Notes: a model not told the origin generated them from the sequence alone. A stretch of 64,000 nt of DNA from Streptomyces macrolidinus (GCF_023887685.1 NZ_JAMWMR010000012.1:99817-163816), one strand, 5' to 3'. Numbered from the stretch's first letter, positions 8,784 to 19,800 are shown. Numbers and translations: made by a program.

Positions 8784-10877
8784 TCAGGGGGTCTCGTCGG
8801 GGCTCGGGCCGCCGTCGGTGCCGGGTTCCTCGCGGTCCACCGCCGGGTCGGGCTCGGGGCCGTACCGCTCGCCGGGCACCCGGGCCCGTGGCGTGGGGGG
8901 CGGAGTGACCGGCCGGATGTCGTCGGCGGCGCTCTCCCCCAGGTTCCCGTCACCCTTGCACCGCTCCTGCCCCTCCTGCCGCAGCACGTCGAGGACGGCG
9001 GAGCCGTCGATGGTCTCGCGGCTGACCAGCAGCTCGGCGAGCCGGTCCAGGGCCCGGCGGTGCTCGCGTATCAGCCCGGTCGCCCGCTGCTCGGCCTCCC
9101 GCAGCAGGCGCGCGGCCTCCCGGTCGATGATCCGCTGGGTCTGCTCCGAGTACGGCTGTCTGAGGGGCTCCTCCGCGGTGTCGCCGAGGTAGCGCGGGCC
9201 GCCGGTCGCATAGCCGACGGGGCCCAGGGCCGCGGACAGGCCGAAGTCCCGGACCATCCGCGTGGCGATCTGGGTGGCACCGGCCAGGTCGTTGGCGGCA
9301 CCGCTGGACCCCTCGCCGAAGACGACCAGTTCGGCGGCCCGGCCGCCGAGCCGGACCGCGAGCAGGTCGGTCAGATAGGCCTCGCTGTACAGATGGCGTT
9401 CGGCTTCGGGGAGCTGCTCGGTGACGCCGAGCGACACGCCCGCGGGCAGCACGCTCACCTTGGCGACGGGGTCGGCGTGCTCGCACAGCGCGGCGACCAG
9501 GGCGTGCCCCGACTCGTGGACGGCGACCGAGTGGCGCTCCTCGGGCAGCAGGGCGTTGGACTCCTCGCGGCGGCCGAGCAGCACGCGGTCGCGGGCGGCC
9601 TCGAGGTCATGCGGCTCGATCAGGATGCGGTCGGCCCGGACCGCGTTGATCGCGCCCTCGTTCACCAGGTTGGCGAGGTCGGCGCCGGAGAAGCCCGGGG
9701 TCGCGCGTGCGACGGTGTCGAGGTCGACGTCGGGGGCGAGGACCTTGCCCCGCGCGTGCACCCGCAGGATGGCGGCGCGTTCGCTCTGGTTCGGCAGCGG
9801 GACGGTGACCTGGCGGTCGAAGCGACCGGGGCGCAGCAGCGCGGGGTCGAGGGCTTCGGGCCGGTTGGTGGCGGCGAGGACGACGATGCCGGTGGACTGG
9901 TCGAAGCCGTCCATCTCGGCCAGGAGCTGGTTGAGGGTCTGCTCGCGTTCGTCGTTGCCGCCGATCCGCCCGCCGCCCGCGCGACGGGCACCCACGGCGT
10001 CGATCTCGTCGATGAAGATGATGGACGGCGCGCGCTTGCGGGCGTCGTCGAACAGGTCCCGCACGCGGGACGCGCCCACGCCGACGAACATCTCGACGAA
10101 CGCGGACCCCGTCACCGACAGGAAGGGCACATCGGCCTCCCCGGCGACGGCACGCGCGAAGAGGGTCTTGCCGGTGCCCGGCGGCCCCACCATGATCACG
10201 CCGCGGGGGCCCTTGGCGCCCGCCGCCGCGTAGCGCGCGGGGTTGCGCAGGAAGTCGACGACCTCGCTGATCTCCTGCTTGACCCCGGTGTACCCGGCCA
10301 CGTCGTCGAACCGGGTGGTGGGCCGCTCGGCCTCGATGATCTTCGCCCGGGAGCGGCCGATGGCGCTGAGCCCCCCGGTCACCGAGCGCGCGGCCCGGCG
10401 GCCGATCCACCAGAAGAACCCGAACAGGAGCAGCAGCGGGAGGAAGGCCACCACGAACGACACGAGCGGGTTGCCGCCGCTCCTGGCCTGGGACGCGGTG
10501 ATCTGTACGTGCTCGGCCTGGAGCTTCTGCTGGAGCGATCCGGTGCCCAGCGCCGTCGGGAGCTGCGTCGTGAACTTCGTACCGTTCTTCAGGGTGCCGC
10601 TGACGGCTCCCTTGTCGTTGATGTCGACGGTCTTCACCTGGCCGACGTCGACCTTGCCGACGAAGTCGCTGTAGGTCAGATGCGCGGGCGCGGGCCCCGC
10701 CGGAGCGCGGACGAGCAGCAGGACGGCGAGGAAGGCCACCCAGACCAACGGCAGGGTCCACCAGGGCCAGCCCGACCGTGGCCGCCGCTGCCTCGACGGC
10801 CTGGGGCCGCCCCGTGGTGGCCCCGACTCGGGCGGCCGGGTGAGATGCCGGTGCGGCATCCGCACTCGTGTGATCAC
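8784..10877 (-). CDS. ftsH: FtsH-type ATP-dependent zinc metalloprotease (paralogue)
   Basis: This 697-residue membrane protease degrades membrane and regulatory proteins. Two membrane segments (about 39-56 and 138-158) flank a small extracytoplasmic domain. Walker A GPPGTGKT is at 231-238, Walker B IIFIDEID at 286-293, and the AAA second region of homology includes ATNRP and GRFDRQ. The zinc site HESGH is at 454-458. The C-terminal 60 residues are proline- and acid-rich. The setting among CBS and Usp genes suggests a stress-specific second copy, not the housekeeping ftsH usually found near folE/hpt; that is inference from position. Confidence 0.93.
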   Translation of the reverse strand: MITRVRMPHRHLTRPPESGPPRGGPRPSRQRRPRSGWPWWTLPLVWVAFLAVLLLVRAPAGPAPAHLTYSDFVGKVDVGQVKTVDINDKGAVSGTLKNGTKFTTQLPTALGTGSLQQKLQAEHVQITASQARSGGNPLVSFVVAFLPLLLLFGFFWWIGRRAARSVTGGLSAIGRSRAKIIEAERPTTRFDDVAGYTGVKQEISEVVDFLRNPARYAAAGAKGPRGVIMVGPPGTGKTLFARAVAGEADVPFLSVTGSAFVEMFVGVGASRVRDLFDDARKRAPSIIFIDEIDAVGARRAGGGRIGGNDEREQTLNQLLAEMDGFDQSTGIVVLAATNRPEALDPALLRPGRFDRQVTVPLPNQSERAAILRVHARGKVLAPDVDLDTVARATPGFSGADLANLVNEGAINAVRADRILIEPHDLEAARDRVLLGRREESNALLPEERHSVAVHESGHALVAALCEHADPVAKVSVLPAGVSLGVTEQLPEAERHLYSEAYLTDLLAVRLGGRAAELVVFGEGSSGAANDLAGATQIATRMVRDFGLSAALGPVGYATGGPRYLGDTAEEPLRQPYSEQTQRIIDREAARLLREAEQRATGLIREHRRALDRLAELLVSRETIDGSAVLDVLRQEGQERCKGDGNLGESAADDIRPVTPPPTPRARVPGERYGPEPDPAVDREEPGTDGGPSPDETP

Positions 10878-11155
10878 GGCGCACCGCCTCCTCGGCCGTA
10901 CGACACCGGTCTGCTCATCTCATGGTCCCTCGGAACGGACGGGAGCGGGCGCGGGCGAGGGCTCGGGCCTCTTCGGGTGACTCCCGAGGGGTGATTCCCG
11001 GTGGCTCCGAGTGTCGTGGGCCTGGCGGGCGCGGGCGCCGCAACACCGTGAGGTCGGGCGCGCGCGAGGCCGCCGCGTGCGCTGTGTCCCGGATGCGAGG
11101 AGGACCCGATGAAGACGCCCCGCACGATGCCGCAACAGACCCTGGGAGTCCACGC

Positions 11156-11614
11156 GTGAAGGTCTCGGAGGTCATGAGCACTCCGGCGGTCGCCGTCCCG
11201 CCCGGCACGTCCCTGGCGGAGACGGCCCGGCAGATGGACGCGAACGGGGTCGGTTCCGTGCTGGTCGTCGAGGGCGAGTCGCTGCGGGGCATCGTCACCG
11301 ACCGCGACCTCGCCGTCCGCGGCCTGGGCGGTGGCCTGGACCGGGAGGCACGGGTGGACGCGCTGATGTCGCGGCGGGTCATCACGGTGAACGTGTCCGA
11401 TGACGTCCATGTGGCATACCGGGCCTTCCGCGGGTCGGGGGTGCGTCGGCTGCCGGTCCTCAGCGGGCACCGGGTGGTGGGGATGGTGACCGTGGACGAC
11501 CTGCTGCTCGATGTCTTCCAGCGGCTGGCGGCCCTGCTCGGTCCCGTCGCCTGGAGCATCCTGGAGGAGCCGCCGGGGCCGCCGTCGGCGGAGGGACCTC
11601 CGTACGGGATCTGA
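11156..11614 (+). CDS. CBS-pair protein
   Basis: This 152-residue protein is almost only a CBS pair: residues 1-60 (VSEVMSTPAVAV, then RGIVTDRDLAVR) and 65-125 (VDALMSRRVITV, then VVGMVTVDDLLLDVF). The GTG at 11156 is chosen because GGGAG lies about seven bases upstream and family homology begins there. It diverges from ftsH. It probably binds adenine nucleotides; effector and partner are unknown. Confidence 0.88.
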   Translation: MKVSEVMSTPAVAVPPGTSLAETARQMDANGVGSVLVVEGESLRGIVTDRDLAVRGLGGGLDREARVDALMSRRVITVNVSDDVHVAYRAFRGSGVRRLPVLSGHRVVGMVTVDDLLLDVFQRLAALLGPVAWSILEEPPGPPSAEGPPYGI

Positions 11615-11615
11615 C

Positions 11616-11655
11616 CGCGCGCACGCCCGTGAACAACGCGCGCACGCCCGTGAAC
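11616..11655. repeat. 19-bp direct repeat between convergent CBS and Usp genes
   Basis: CGCGCGCACGCCCGTGAAC occurs at 11616-11634 and again, identical, at 11637-11655, a 21-bp period. It starts just after the CBS stop codon and ends just before the Usp stop codon, so it fills the whole 45-bp gap. Confidence 0.9.
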
Positions 11656-11659
11656 CTCG

Positions 11660-12115
11660 TCACGACGCCGCCTCGGGGCGGACGATCACGACGGGGCAGT
11701 GGGCGTGCTGGGCGACCTGCTGGCTGACGGAGCCGAGCAGGGCCCGCGCGAACCCGCCCCGCCCCCTGCTCCCCACGACGACCAGCTCGGCCCCCTGCGC
11801 CGCTCTCAGGAGCACATCGGCGGGGTGGCCGCGCACCAGCAGCGCCCTGACCGAGGCCGCTCCCTGCTCACCGAGCACGCCCCTCAACTCCTGCACCAGT
11901 TCCTGCCGCGCGGCCTCCTCGTCGAAGTCGGCGTCCACGGCCGGCGCCGACCAGCCGTACATCCCCGGCAGCTCCCATGCGGCCACCGCGTCCACGGCGG
12001 CGCCGATGAGCCCGGCGTAGCGCACGGCCCAGTGCAGCGCGGCGTGCGAGGACGGCGATCCGTCGACGCCCACCACCACACGAGCCCCTGAGACGTCCTG
12101 CCCCATGTCTCCCAC
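11660..12115 (-). CDS. Universal stress protein, single UspA domain
   Basis: The 151-residue protein has one UspA domain with VVVGVDGSPSS at the N-terminus and the nucleotide-binding loop GSRGRGGFARALLGSVSQ near residue 120, so ATP binding is likely. Start choice is between GTG at 12113-12115 (AGGAG six bases upstream) and ATG at 12104-12106; I take the first. It converges with the CBS gene. Confidence 0.9.
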   Translation of the reverse strand: MGDMGQDVSGARVVVGVDGSPSSHAALHWAVRYAGLIGAAVDAVAAWELPGMYGWSAPAVDADFDEEAARQELVQELRGVLGEQGAASVRALLVRGHPADVLLRAAQGAELVVVGSRGRGGFARALLGSVSQQVAQHAHCPVVIVRPEAAS

Positions 12116-12126
12116 CTCTCTCTCCT

Positions 12127-12166
12127 CATCCGGGGGTGCCTCTTGTCATCTGGGGGTGCCTCTTGC
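12127..12166. repeat. 20-bp tandem duplication upstream of Usp gene
   Basis: CATCCGGGGGTGCCTCTTGT at 12127-12146 is followed directly by CATCTGGGGGTGCCTCTTGC at 12147-12166, with two mismatches. It lies in the 81 bases between the Usp start and the P450 stop. Slippage is the simplest explanation. Confidence 0.88.
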
Positions 12167-12196
12167 TTCTACGAACGGTTCCTACGAACGCGACTC

Positions 12197-13441
12197 CTAC
12201 GCACGCTCCGGGCGCAGACCGTCGAAGCCGACGCGCAGATGGCGTGGGCCGCGCAGCACCGCGTTCCGCCGGTACGGGGGCGGGTCCTCGAGCAGCCGGG
12301 GGTTGTCGAGCCTGCGGGCCAGCGCGGTGAGGGCGATCTGGGTCTCCATCCGGGCCAGGGGCGCCCCGAAGCAGCTATGGATGCCGCTGCCGAAGCCGAG
12401 GTGCTGGATGTCCTCGCGGTCCGGGTCGAACCGGTCGGGGTCCTTGAAGCGCTCCGGGTCCCGGTTGCCCGCGGCGAGGACCAGCCAGATCCTCGACCCC
12501 TTGGGGATGGTGACCCCGCGGACCTCGATGTCCGCGATGCAGGTGCGCTGCGGCACGAACTGCACCGGTGGCTCGTAGCGCAGCAGTTCCTCCACGATCC
12601 GTACGACGAGGTCCGGGTCCTCGCGCAGTCGGCGCAGGACCTCGGGATGGCGCAGCAGCGTGAGCATGCCGTTGGTGATCAGGTTGACCGTCGTCTCATG
12701 GCCCGCGATCAGCAACAGCACGGCGGTACTGAGCACCTCCATCACGCTCATGGGGCCGTCCGGGCCTTGGCTCGTCACCAACGCGGACAGCATGTCGTCA
12801 CGGGGTTCGCGCTGCCGCTGCTCGGCCAGTCCGGCCAAGTACATGCCCAGGTGGGTGCGGGCCTCCTGCGCGGCGCGCCTGCGCTCGGCCTCGCCCGCCT
12901 CGGTGTCCGGGTCCAGATTGGCGACGATCGGGTCGACCCAGGCGCGGAAGCGCGGTTCGTCCTCGCGGGGCACGCCGAGCAGTCGGCAGATCACGGTCAC
13001 CGGGAAGGGGTAGGCGAACTGGTCGACCAGGTCGACCTCGCGCGCGTCCCCGAAGCCGTCGATCAGCCCCGAGACGATCTCGGCGAGATCGTCGCGCAGG
13101 GAGTCGAGCAGGCGGGGGCTGTGCGGCGGGCCGAAGGGGCGGTTGGCGATCCGCCGCAACCGGTCGTGCTCCGGAGGGTCGAGCCGGATGAAGCTCGGCG
13201 GCAGCCCTGTCTCGTCCGGCCCGCCGAGGACGTCGGCGCCCGCGGCGGCGAGGTTGGCGGCGTCGGAGCTGACCCGCGGGTCGTGGAGCAGCCCGGCGAT
13301 GTCCCAGTACGAACTGACGAGGTAGGGGCCGCCCTCCTCCTCGTGCAGCACGGGCGTCTTGCGCAACTCCTCGTACAGCGGATACGGGTCGGCGCGATGG
13401 GCGTAGTCGGTGATCCTCTGCAGCAGCGAGGCGTGCGTCAT
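12197..13441 (-). CDS. Cytochrome P450
   Basis: This 414-residue soluble bacterial P450 has all landmarks: I-helix IAGHETT (near residue 245) with the acid-alcohol pair, K-helix EELLR, the PERF region (DPERFKDPDRFDPDR), and the heme loop FGSGIHSCFG with the thiolate cysteine near residue 353. It is the last gene of a ferredoxin, ferredoxin reductase, P450 row on one strand, 82 bases after the reductase, so its redox partners are encoded with it. Substrate is unknown. A CAAGGA ribosome site lies upstream of the ATG. Confidence 0.93.
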   Translation of the reverse strand: MTHASLLQRITDYAHRADPYPLYEELRKTPVLHEEEGGPYLVSSYWDIAGLLHDPRVSSDAANLAAAGADVLGGPDETGLPPSFIRLDPPEHDRLRRIANRPFGPPHSPRLLDSLRDDLAEIVSGLIDGFGDAREVDLVDQFAYPFPVTVICRLLGVPREDEPRFRAWVDPIVANLDPDTEAGEAERRRAAQEARTHLGMYLAGLAEQRQREPRDDMLSALVTSQGPDGPMSVMEVLSTAVLLLIAGHETTVNLITNGMLTLLRHPEVLRRLREDPDLVVRIVEELLRYEPPVQFVPQRTCIADIEVRGVTIPKGSRIWLVLAAGNRDPERFKDPDRFDPDREDIQHLGFGSGIHSCFGAPLARMETQIALTALARRLDNPRLLEDPPPYRRNAVLRGPRHLRVGFDGLRPERA

Positions 13442-13448
13442 GACGGGG

Positions 13449-13504
13449 TCCTTGGGGGGTGGTTCCTTGGGGTGATTCCCTGTGGGTGATTGCCTGTGGG
13501 TGCT
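13449..13504. repeat. Imperfect 13-15-bp tandem repeats upstream of P450
   Basis: Four degenerate units begin at 13449, 13464, 13477 and 13491 (cores TCCTTGGGG and CCTGTGGGTG), with a trace of a fifth at 13505. They occupy most of the leader between the ferredoxin reductase stop and the P450 start and contain the P450 ribosome-binding site. Confidence 0.75.
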
Positions 13505-13523
13505 GCCTTGCGGGGCCTGGCGG

Positions 13524-14918
13524 TCAGTGGCGGGACGGGGTGAAGACGAGGCGCCGGTCGGCCGGTGAGTAGCCGCTGAGGGTCACGGTCGGGCCGTGCG
13601 TCGGCAGTGACGGGTCGGGGAAGTCGGCCGGCATCGGTGCCCGTCCCTCGGCGCGGCGGTCCACCGTCGCGAAGTCCGGCGGGAAGGGCGCGGCCGTCTC
13701 GATCAGCCGCTGGTAGAACTCCAGCCACCGCGCGTTGTCGAAGCTCACGGCGGCGATGACCCGGCCCTGGTAGCCGTACGCCGCGACGAACCGCCGCTCG
13801 GCCCGCGACCCCTGCGTGATCATGATCTGCTCGCCCATGCCGGGGACTCCGACCGACTTGATGTTCACGCCGAACTGCGCCGACCAGAAGGCGGGCACCC
13901 AGATGTGCGGGCGCCGCTCGGAGCTGGCGCTGATCATGTTGTGCGCGGCGGTCTCGGCCTGGGTGACGGCGTTGCCCCAGTGTTCGAGGGAGAGGAACTG
14001 GTAGCCGAACAGCGGGTGCGGGGACCGTGCCACGTCACCGGCGACGAAGATGTCGTCGGTGACGATGCCCCGGAAGTCGAAGGCGCGGCAGCCCGCGTCG
14101 CAGGCGATGCCGCGGGGCCCGGCGCCGAGCCCGGATCCGGCCAGCCATTCGGTGTTGCGGGTCGCGCCCAGCGACACGACCACGACGTCCGTCTCGACGC
14201 TGGTGCCGTCGGACAGGTGGGCGGCCCGCACCCGGCCCGCGGCGTCGCCTTCCAGGGCGGTGACCATGACCCCGGTGCGCAGATCCACACCGTGCTCGCG
14301 CTGCAACTCCCCGGCCACCGCCCCGATCACCCCGCCGAGGGCTCCCACCAGCGGCGCGTCCGCGCGTTCCGCCACGGTGACCGCGATGCCCCGCTCCCGG
14401 CAGGCGGAGGCGATCTCCGAACCGGTGAAGCCGGCGCCGATGACGAACACCCTGCCCGGCGAGGAGTCCAGCCGCCGCCGGAAGCGGACCGCGTCGTCGC
14501 GGGTGCGCAGGACGAACACCCCGTCCAGCCGAGCCTCCGACTCCCTCGGCCAGGGTCTCGCCCGTACGCCGGTCGCGATCAGCAGCCGGTCGTACGCCAC
14601 CTCGTCGCCGTCGGCGAGGCGCACCCGCTTGGCCGCGGTGTCCAGGCCGGTCGCCGCCACGCCGAGCCGCCAGGTGGCGTCGATCTCCCGGCGCCGGGGC
14701 AGCTCGGTGTGGTGCGGGGACGCCTTGCCGAGGAGCACCGCCTTGGACAGCGGCGGGCGGTCGTAGGGTTCGTACGGCTCGTCACCGATCAGCGTGAGGG
14801 AACCGGCGAACCCCTCGGCGCGCAAGGTCTCGGCGGCCCGCAGTCCCGCGAGCGAGGCGCCGACGATCACGATCCGGCCCTCGCGTCTGAGCCATCGCAG
14901 GAAGTCGTCACCGGCCAT
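13524..14918 (-). CDS. FAD-dependent NAD(P)H-ferredoxin reductase
   Basis: The 464-residue reductase has an FAD-binding motif at residues 16-25 (IVIVGASLAG), a second dinucleotide motif (VFVIGAGFTGSEIA, near 160) and the FAD-contacting IFVAGDVAR near 290. This is the putidaredoxin-reductase class that feeds electrons to ferredoxins of class I P450s. The ATG at 14916-14918 overlaps the ferredoxin gene by 11 bases, so co-translation is likely. An upstream extension of the frame is a shadow of the ferredoxin gene. Confidence 0.92.
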   Translation of the reverse strand: MAGDDFLRWLRREGRIVIVGASLAGLRAAETLRAEGFAGSLTLIGDEPYEPYDRPPLSKAVLLGKASPHHTELPRRREIDATWRLGVAATGLDTAAKRVRLADGDEVAYDRLLIATGVRARPWPRESEARLDGVFVLRTRDDAVRFRRRLDSSPGRVFVIGAGFTGSEIASACRERGIAVTVAERADAPLVGALGGVIGAVAGELQREHGVDLRTGVMVTALEGDAAGRVRAAHLSDGTSVETDVVVVSLGATRNTEWLAGSGLGAGPRGIACDAGCRAFDFRGIVTDDIFVAGDVARSPHPLFGYQFLSLEHWGNAVTQAETAAHNMISASSERRPHIWVPAFWSAQFGVNIKSVGVPGMGEQIMITQGSRAERRFVAAYGYQGRVIAAVSFDNARWLEFYQRLIETAAPFPPDFATVDRRAEGRAPMPADFPDPSLPTHGPTVTLSGYSPADRRLVFTPSRH

Positions 14919-15162
14919 GGAGGACCGCCTCCCCGGTCCCGGCGGCCGTCTCGCCCGTCTCGCCCGTGCCGTCCAGTCCCTCGGCCGTGATCGCCTGCAC
15001 CGGGCAGGCCGCGACGGCGCGGGCCAGTCGCTCCCGCTGCACCTCGTCGGGGTGCGGGTCGTAGACGAGCGCTTCCTCGCCGTGCAGGGCGAAGACGTCC
15101 GGCGCGAAGAACACGCACTGCGCGTATCCCTGGCATCTGTTGAGATCGACGACAAGCCTCAT
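14908..15162 (-). CDS. [3Fe-4S]-type ferredoxin
   Basis: The 84-residue ferredoxin has Cys-x5-Cys (CQGYAQC near residue 10) and a distal CPV cysteine near residue 53, the three-cysteine pattern of P450-associated [3Fe-4S] ferredoxins. Start is ATG 15160-15162; GTG two codons upstream is also possible, with GGGGCGGA before it. It is the first gene of the P450 operon. The last 20 residues are Gly/Thr/Glu-rich. Confidence 0.9.
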   Translation of the reverse strand: MRLVVDLNRCQGYAQCVFFAPDVFALHGEEALVYDPHPDEVQRERLARAVAACPVQAITAEGLDGTGETGETAAGTGEAVLHGR

Positions 15163-15318
15163 CCGCACTCCGCCCCTTCCGGCGGCCAGGTCCGTGGAGC
15201 ACCACGGCGCGGCGGGCGCCCCGGACGGCGGTCATCTCCCCGCAGCCCAGCATCGAAGACGGAACGGGACCCCGCGCTCCGGGGCACGCCGAAGGAGTGA
15301 CCGGACGCCCGAGGGGCG

Positions 15319-16404
15319 TTACGGGAGCCCGGCGTCCGGGGTCGTTCCGCCGTGGTGCGGGCGGTGGCGCAGCAGGAGCATGGCGGCGTCGTCGTGCAGC
15401 GGGCCGTTCACATGGTGCAGCAGGTCCTGGCGCAGGGTCTCCAGCGCGGACTCGGCATCGTTGTCCTTGAGCAGGTGGGCCCGGTCCTCCAAGGGGTAGA
15501 ACCGGCCGTCCTCGTCGCGGGCCTCGGTGATCCCGTCGGTGTACAGGAGCAGTTGGTCACCGGGGAGGAAGTCGGTGCGGTACGGCTCCGGGCGCACCGT
15601 CCCGTGCGCGCCCAGTCCGAGGGGCAGCGCGTAGGCGGGGGGTTCGGGCCAGGTGACGGTGGTGTCGGCGCGGATCAGCAGGGGTGCCGGATGGCCGAAG
15701 TTGAGGAAGGTGGCCTCCTCGCCTCGCACCTCGGCGAGGATCGCGGTGACGAACTTCTCGCCGTCCAACTGCCGGTCGACGGCCCGCTCCAGCCTGCGCC
15801 CGACCTCCGCGAGGTCCGTCTCGTCCGGGGCCGCCTCGCGGAAGGCACCGAGCACCACGGCCGCGGTCTCCACCGCTTCCAGCCCTTTGCCCTGGACGTC
15901 GCCGACGATGACCCGTACGCCGTGCGGGGTGGCGACGACCTCGTAGAGGTCACCGCCGATCCGCGCCTCGGCGACGGCGGACATGTAGGAGACGGCCGCA
16001 CGGAGCTGCCCGGCCAGCCGGGGCACGGGCTTGAGCAGCACGCGCTGCGCCGCTTCGGCGATCGAGCGGACGCTGTCGAGTTCCGCCTCCCGCTTCTGGC
16101 GCATGGAGACGGCCACGAGCCCCGCCGCGGTGACGCCGATGACCGAGGCGATGGTCATCGAACCGCGCCGGACGTCGGACAGCTCCTCGTACCAGCCGAG
16201 GCCCGCGCAGAGCAGCAGCGCGATCACGCCGATGCCCGCGGTGCGCCGCCAGCCGCCCACCAGCGAGGCGAAGGCCGGGCCGAGGGACATCAGGGGCAGG
16301 AAGCCGAGGGAGGGTCCGGCGGCGACATCGGCCGCGCCGACCGCGGCCATCATGGCGAAGGGCAGCACGGACAACACCGTCGAACGGCGGTAGTACCTCT
16401 CCAC
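15319..16404 (-). CDS. SpoIIE/PP2C-type serine/threonine phosphatase, membrane-anchored
   Basis: The 361-residue protein has three or four membrane segments in its first 105 residues and a C-terminal SpoIIE phosphatase domain (about 135-350). Metal-binding landmarks are AEARIGGDLYEV, VIVGDVQGKGLEA, LLLYTDGITEARD and HDDAAMLLLR. Such proteins dephosphorylate anti-sigma-factor antagonists in partner-switching cascades. I chose the GTG at 16402-16404 because GGGGAGG lies six bases upstream. It diverges from the TPR-WD40 gene. There is no kinase or antagonist gene next to it. Confidence 0.9.
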   Translation of the reverse strand: MERYYRRSTVLSVLPFAMMAAVGAADVAAGPSLGFLPLMSLGPAFASLVGGWRRTAGIGVIALLLCAGLGWYEELSDVRRGSMTIASVIGVTAAGLVAVSMRQKREAELDSVRSIAEAAQRVLLKPVPRLAGQLRAAVSYMSAVAEARIGGDLYEVVATPHGVRVIVGDVQGKGLEAVETAAVVLGAFREAAPDETDLAEVGRRLERAVDRQLDGEKFVTAILAEVRGEEATFLNFGHPAPLLIRADTTVTWPEPPAYALPLGLGAHGTVRPEPYRTDFLPGDQLLLYTDGITEARDEDGRFYPLEDRAHLLKDNDAESALETLRQDLLHHVNGPLHDDAAMLLLRHRPHHGGTTPDAGLP

Positions 16405-16817
16405 ATGCCCTCCCCAGTGCGTCGGCGACGCCCCCGTGCGGATCCGCGTTCGCCCCGCGCCTTGCGTCCCGACGGCCTGCCGTCGGCTCTCTTCGCGCCC
16501 GCGCACGCGGGCCCTGTACCCGAGGGCCCCGCACACGAGCAAGATCCATCGTCGCAGACATCGCTGTCGGGCCTCTATCACAAGTACGGATGAAAACCTG
16601 ATCGGGTTCCGTTCCGGGGCGCGCGGATGACGCGAACGCGCCCGCCGGGGCGGACGCCACGTCCGCGTGGTTCGCTCGTGTATCGGGGTGTTCTCCGGCC
16701 CCGATGCGGTGTCAAGATCGTTGCCTGGCAGGCGACTTGACGAAGGGCCAGGCGCACCGGGACCGCCAGGCGTACGCTGCGCACCGGTCAAGGGCACGAC
16801 GGGGAGGAACAGGGTCG
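16405..16817. other. Divergent intergenic region, phosphatase / TPR-WD40
   Basis: 413 bases without a gene. They hold an inverted repeat (CCGACGG-CCTG-CCGTCGG near 16465) and two TTGAC-like hexamers on the plus strand near 16737, but no spaced -10 that I would defend. Both promoters must lie here. Confidence 0.35.
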
Positions 16818-19800
16818 ATGAACGACGCGAGCGGACGCGGAGGCTGGCTGCGCAGGAGACGGGAGCGGCGCCTCAGGCAGAACCTCGACGCGCTCCAGGG
16901 CACGCTGGCGACGATGGGCATGACCTACGCGAGTCTGACGGAGCGGTTGGACCAGCTGGTTTTGGACGGCCAGGTCGAGGAGGCGATGCGGCTGGCCGAG
17001 GCCGCGCGGGCCGGCGGGCAGCCCGACATGGTGGCGGGGGCCGAGATCTTCACCTGCCTGTGGGAGACGGTGAACGACCGCTACGCCGAAGCACTCGCGG
17101 CGCTGGACCGCGCGCTGGCCCTCGTCGGAGCGCAGGCCGAAGGGGACGTCGCCTACCACCGGGGCGTGATCTACGCACGGACGGGCGACCTCGAACGGGC
17201 GGCCGAACATCTCGCCCTGGCCGCCGACTCCGGCGTGGAGCGGGTGGCGGTGAACGCCGCCGTCGCCCTCGGCCATATGCACGTGGAGGCCGGACAGGAC
17301 GAGCGCGCGCTGCCGTTGCTGCGCCGGGCGCACGCGTCCGGGCAGGCGTCCGTCGCCCTGCGCGCCGCGTTCGACCTCGCCGTGCTGGCGCAGCGCGCGG
17401 GTGACCTCGCCGCGGCCCGCGAGCTGTACGAGGAGGCCACGGGCGTCGACAGCCCCGCGATGGCGGAGCGGGCACGCATAGCACTGAGCGAGGTGCTGGC
17501 CGAACTCGGCGCGTACGACGAGGCCAGGGCGTGTCTGGAGGCGCTGACCGAGGCGGACCCGGACCCCCACCTCGCCGCGGCGGTGGCGATCGACGTGGCT
17601 CGGATGTACCACGCGGAGGGCGACCTGCGGGAAGCCGAACGGCGGTTGCGTACCGTCGCCGAGGCGCCGGAGCACCGGCACGTGCAGCGGGCCCGGTTCG
17701 TACTCGGCACGATCCTCCTCGAGTCCGGCGACGCCGAGGGGGCCGTCGGCGAACTGCGGGCCGCCGCCGAGGGAGCGGACCCGAGCCTGGCCTACGAGGC
17801 CACCCTCCATCTGCGCGGCGTGCTGACCGACGACGCCCGGTTCCTGGTCACCGCCGACCCGGCCACGGTCATGCCGTTGCTCGACCTGGCGACGGGCGCG
17901 GTCGCCGATGTGTACCGGACGTCGGCCGAGGTGCACGGCCCCGCCTCCGCCGCCGTACGCCGCCAGGTGCTCGCGCTGGACGCCGCGCGCCGCGGGGACC
18001 TCGCGCTGTCGTCGCGGATCAGCGCGGTACCGCTGCCGGACGCCCCCGCCCCTCGGTGGAACCGCGTCGAGTGGTCCACCGGCACACAACTCGGCGGGTT
18101 CCGCTTCGTCCTGGCCGCCCATGAGAGCGATGTGACCACCGTGGTCACGGCCACGGTCGAGGGCCGTCCGGTCGCGGTCTCCGGCGGCGCGGACGGCGTG
18201 ATCCGGGTGTGGGACCTGCTCACCGGAGAGGAGAGCGGTTCGGCCCTACGGGGGCACGAGGCCGAGGTGACCTCCCTGGCCGTGGCTGTGGTGGACGGCC
18301 GTACGCTGCTGGTCAGCGGCAGCCGCGACCGGACGGCACGCGTCTGGGACATGACGGCTCGTCGGCTCGTCCACCCGCCTCTGGCCGACCACCCGGACCG
18401 GGTGACCGCGGTGGCGACGGCCGTGGTCCGCGGCCGTGCCGTGGCCGTCACGGGCGACGACCGGGGAGCCGTACGGGTCTGGGACCTGACCACGGGCAAG
18501 CAGGTCGGCACGGCTCTGGTCGGCGGCACGACGGTACGCGCGCTGGCGACGGCGGTGGTCGGCCGCCGCACGGTGGCGCTCGTGGGCGACGACAAGGGGT
18601 GCGTACGGTTCTGGGACCTCGCCAAGGGCAAGCAGGTCCAGGGGCCGCTCGACCTCCGGAACGGCTCGGTGGAGTGTCTGACGACGGCGGTCGTGCAGGG
18701 CCGCACGGTCGGGATCGCCGGCAGCTTCGGCGGCGACGTCGTCGTCTGGGACCTGGCGACCGACGAGCAGGTGGGCGCGCCGCTCCCGGGTGGCGTCAAC
18801 TGGGCCCAAGGGGTGGCCCTGGCACGGTCGGACGGTCATCCCTTCGTGGTCACCGGCGGCCCGGTCCGCGTGGCCCGGATCCGTGACCTGGCCACCGGCG
18901 AGGAGCTGGGGTCCGTCTTCACCGGGTCCGTCGGCTATGTCTCCGCGGTGGCCGTCGCCGAGGCCGAGGGGCGACTCCTCGCCGTCCTCGCCTGCGCCGA
19001 CGGGAAGCTCCGGGTGTGGGAACCGCCTGTCGACGCGCCCCCGTCCGCCCCCGCGTCCGGCCATGACGACTCCGTGGCCGCGCTCACGACGACGGAGCTG
19101 GACGGCCGCGCTCTGCTCGTCAGCGTGGACCAGGGTGGCACGGGCCGCATATGGGACCTGGCCACGGGCGAGCCGGTCGGTGAACCGCTCGTCGGCCACG
19201 GGAACATGCTGCGGTCGGTGGTGACGACGGAGATCGAGGGCCGCCTCACGGTGGTCACCGGCGCCTACAACGAGGACGTCAGGCTGTGGGACGCGGCCAC
19301 CGGAGCCCCGCTGGGAGAACCGCTGACGCTCGACGGCGGCGCCGATGCCCTCGCGACGACACAGGTCGACGGCCGCCCTGTCCTGATCACCGGCGGCCTG
19401 AGCGGAGAGGTCCACTTCTGGGACCTGACCACCCGTCGCCTGCTGCACGGGCCGCTGCCGGGCCATGTCGACGGCGTGAAGGGCGTGGTCCTCGCGCGGC
19501 TGGACGGCCGGTCCGTCGTGGTCACCGTGGATGCCTGCGGTGTGGTCCTGGCGTGGGACCCGGCGACGGGCACCCAGGTCGGCACCCGCTTCACCGTCCT
19601 GGAGGCGCTGGACGAGGACGACGACGAGCGCGAGGACGAGAGCGAGGACGAGGAGTTCCTCGACGGGGTGGCGATCGTCGTCCTCGACGGCCGCCCGGTC
19701 CTCGTCACGACCTGGGAGGTGAGCGACAAGGCGGTCCTGCGGATGTGGGACCTGGCGACCGGTACGGCCATGGGCGAGCCCTTGGCCGTCCACGACGTCC

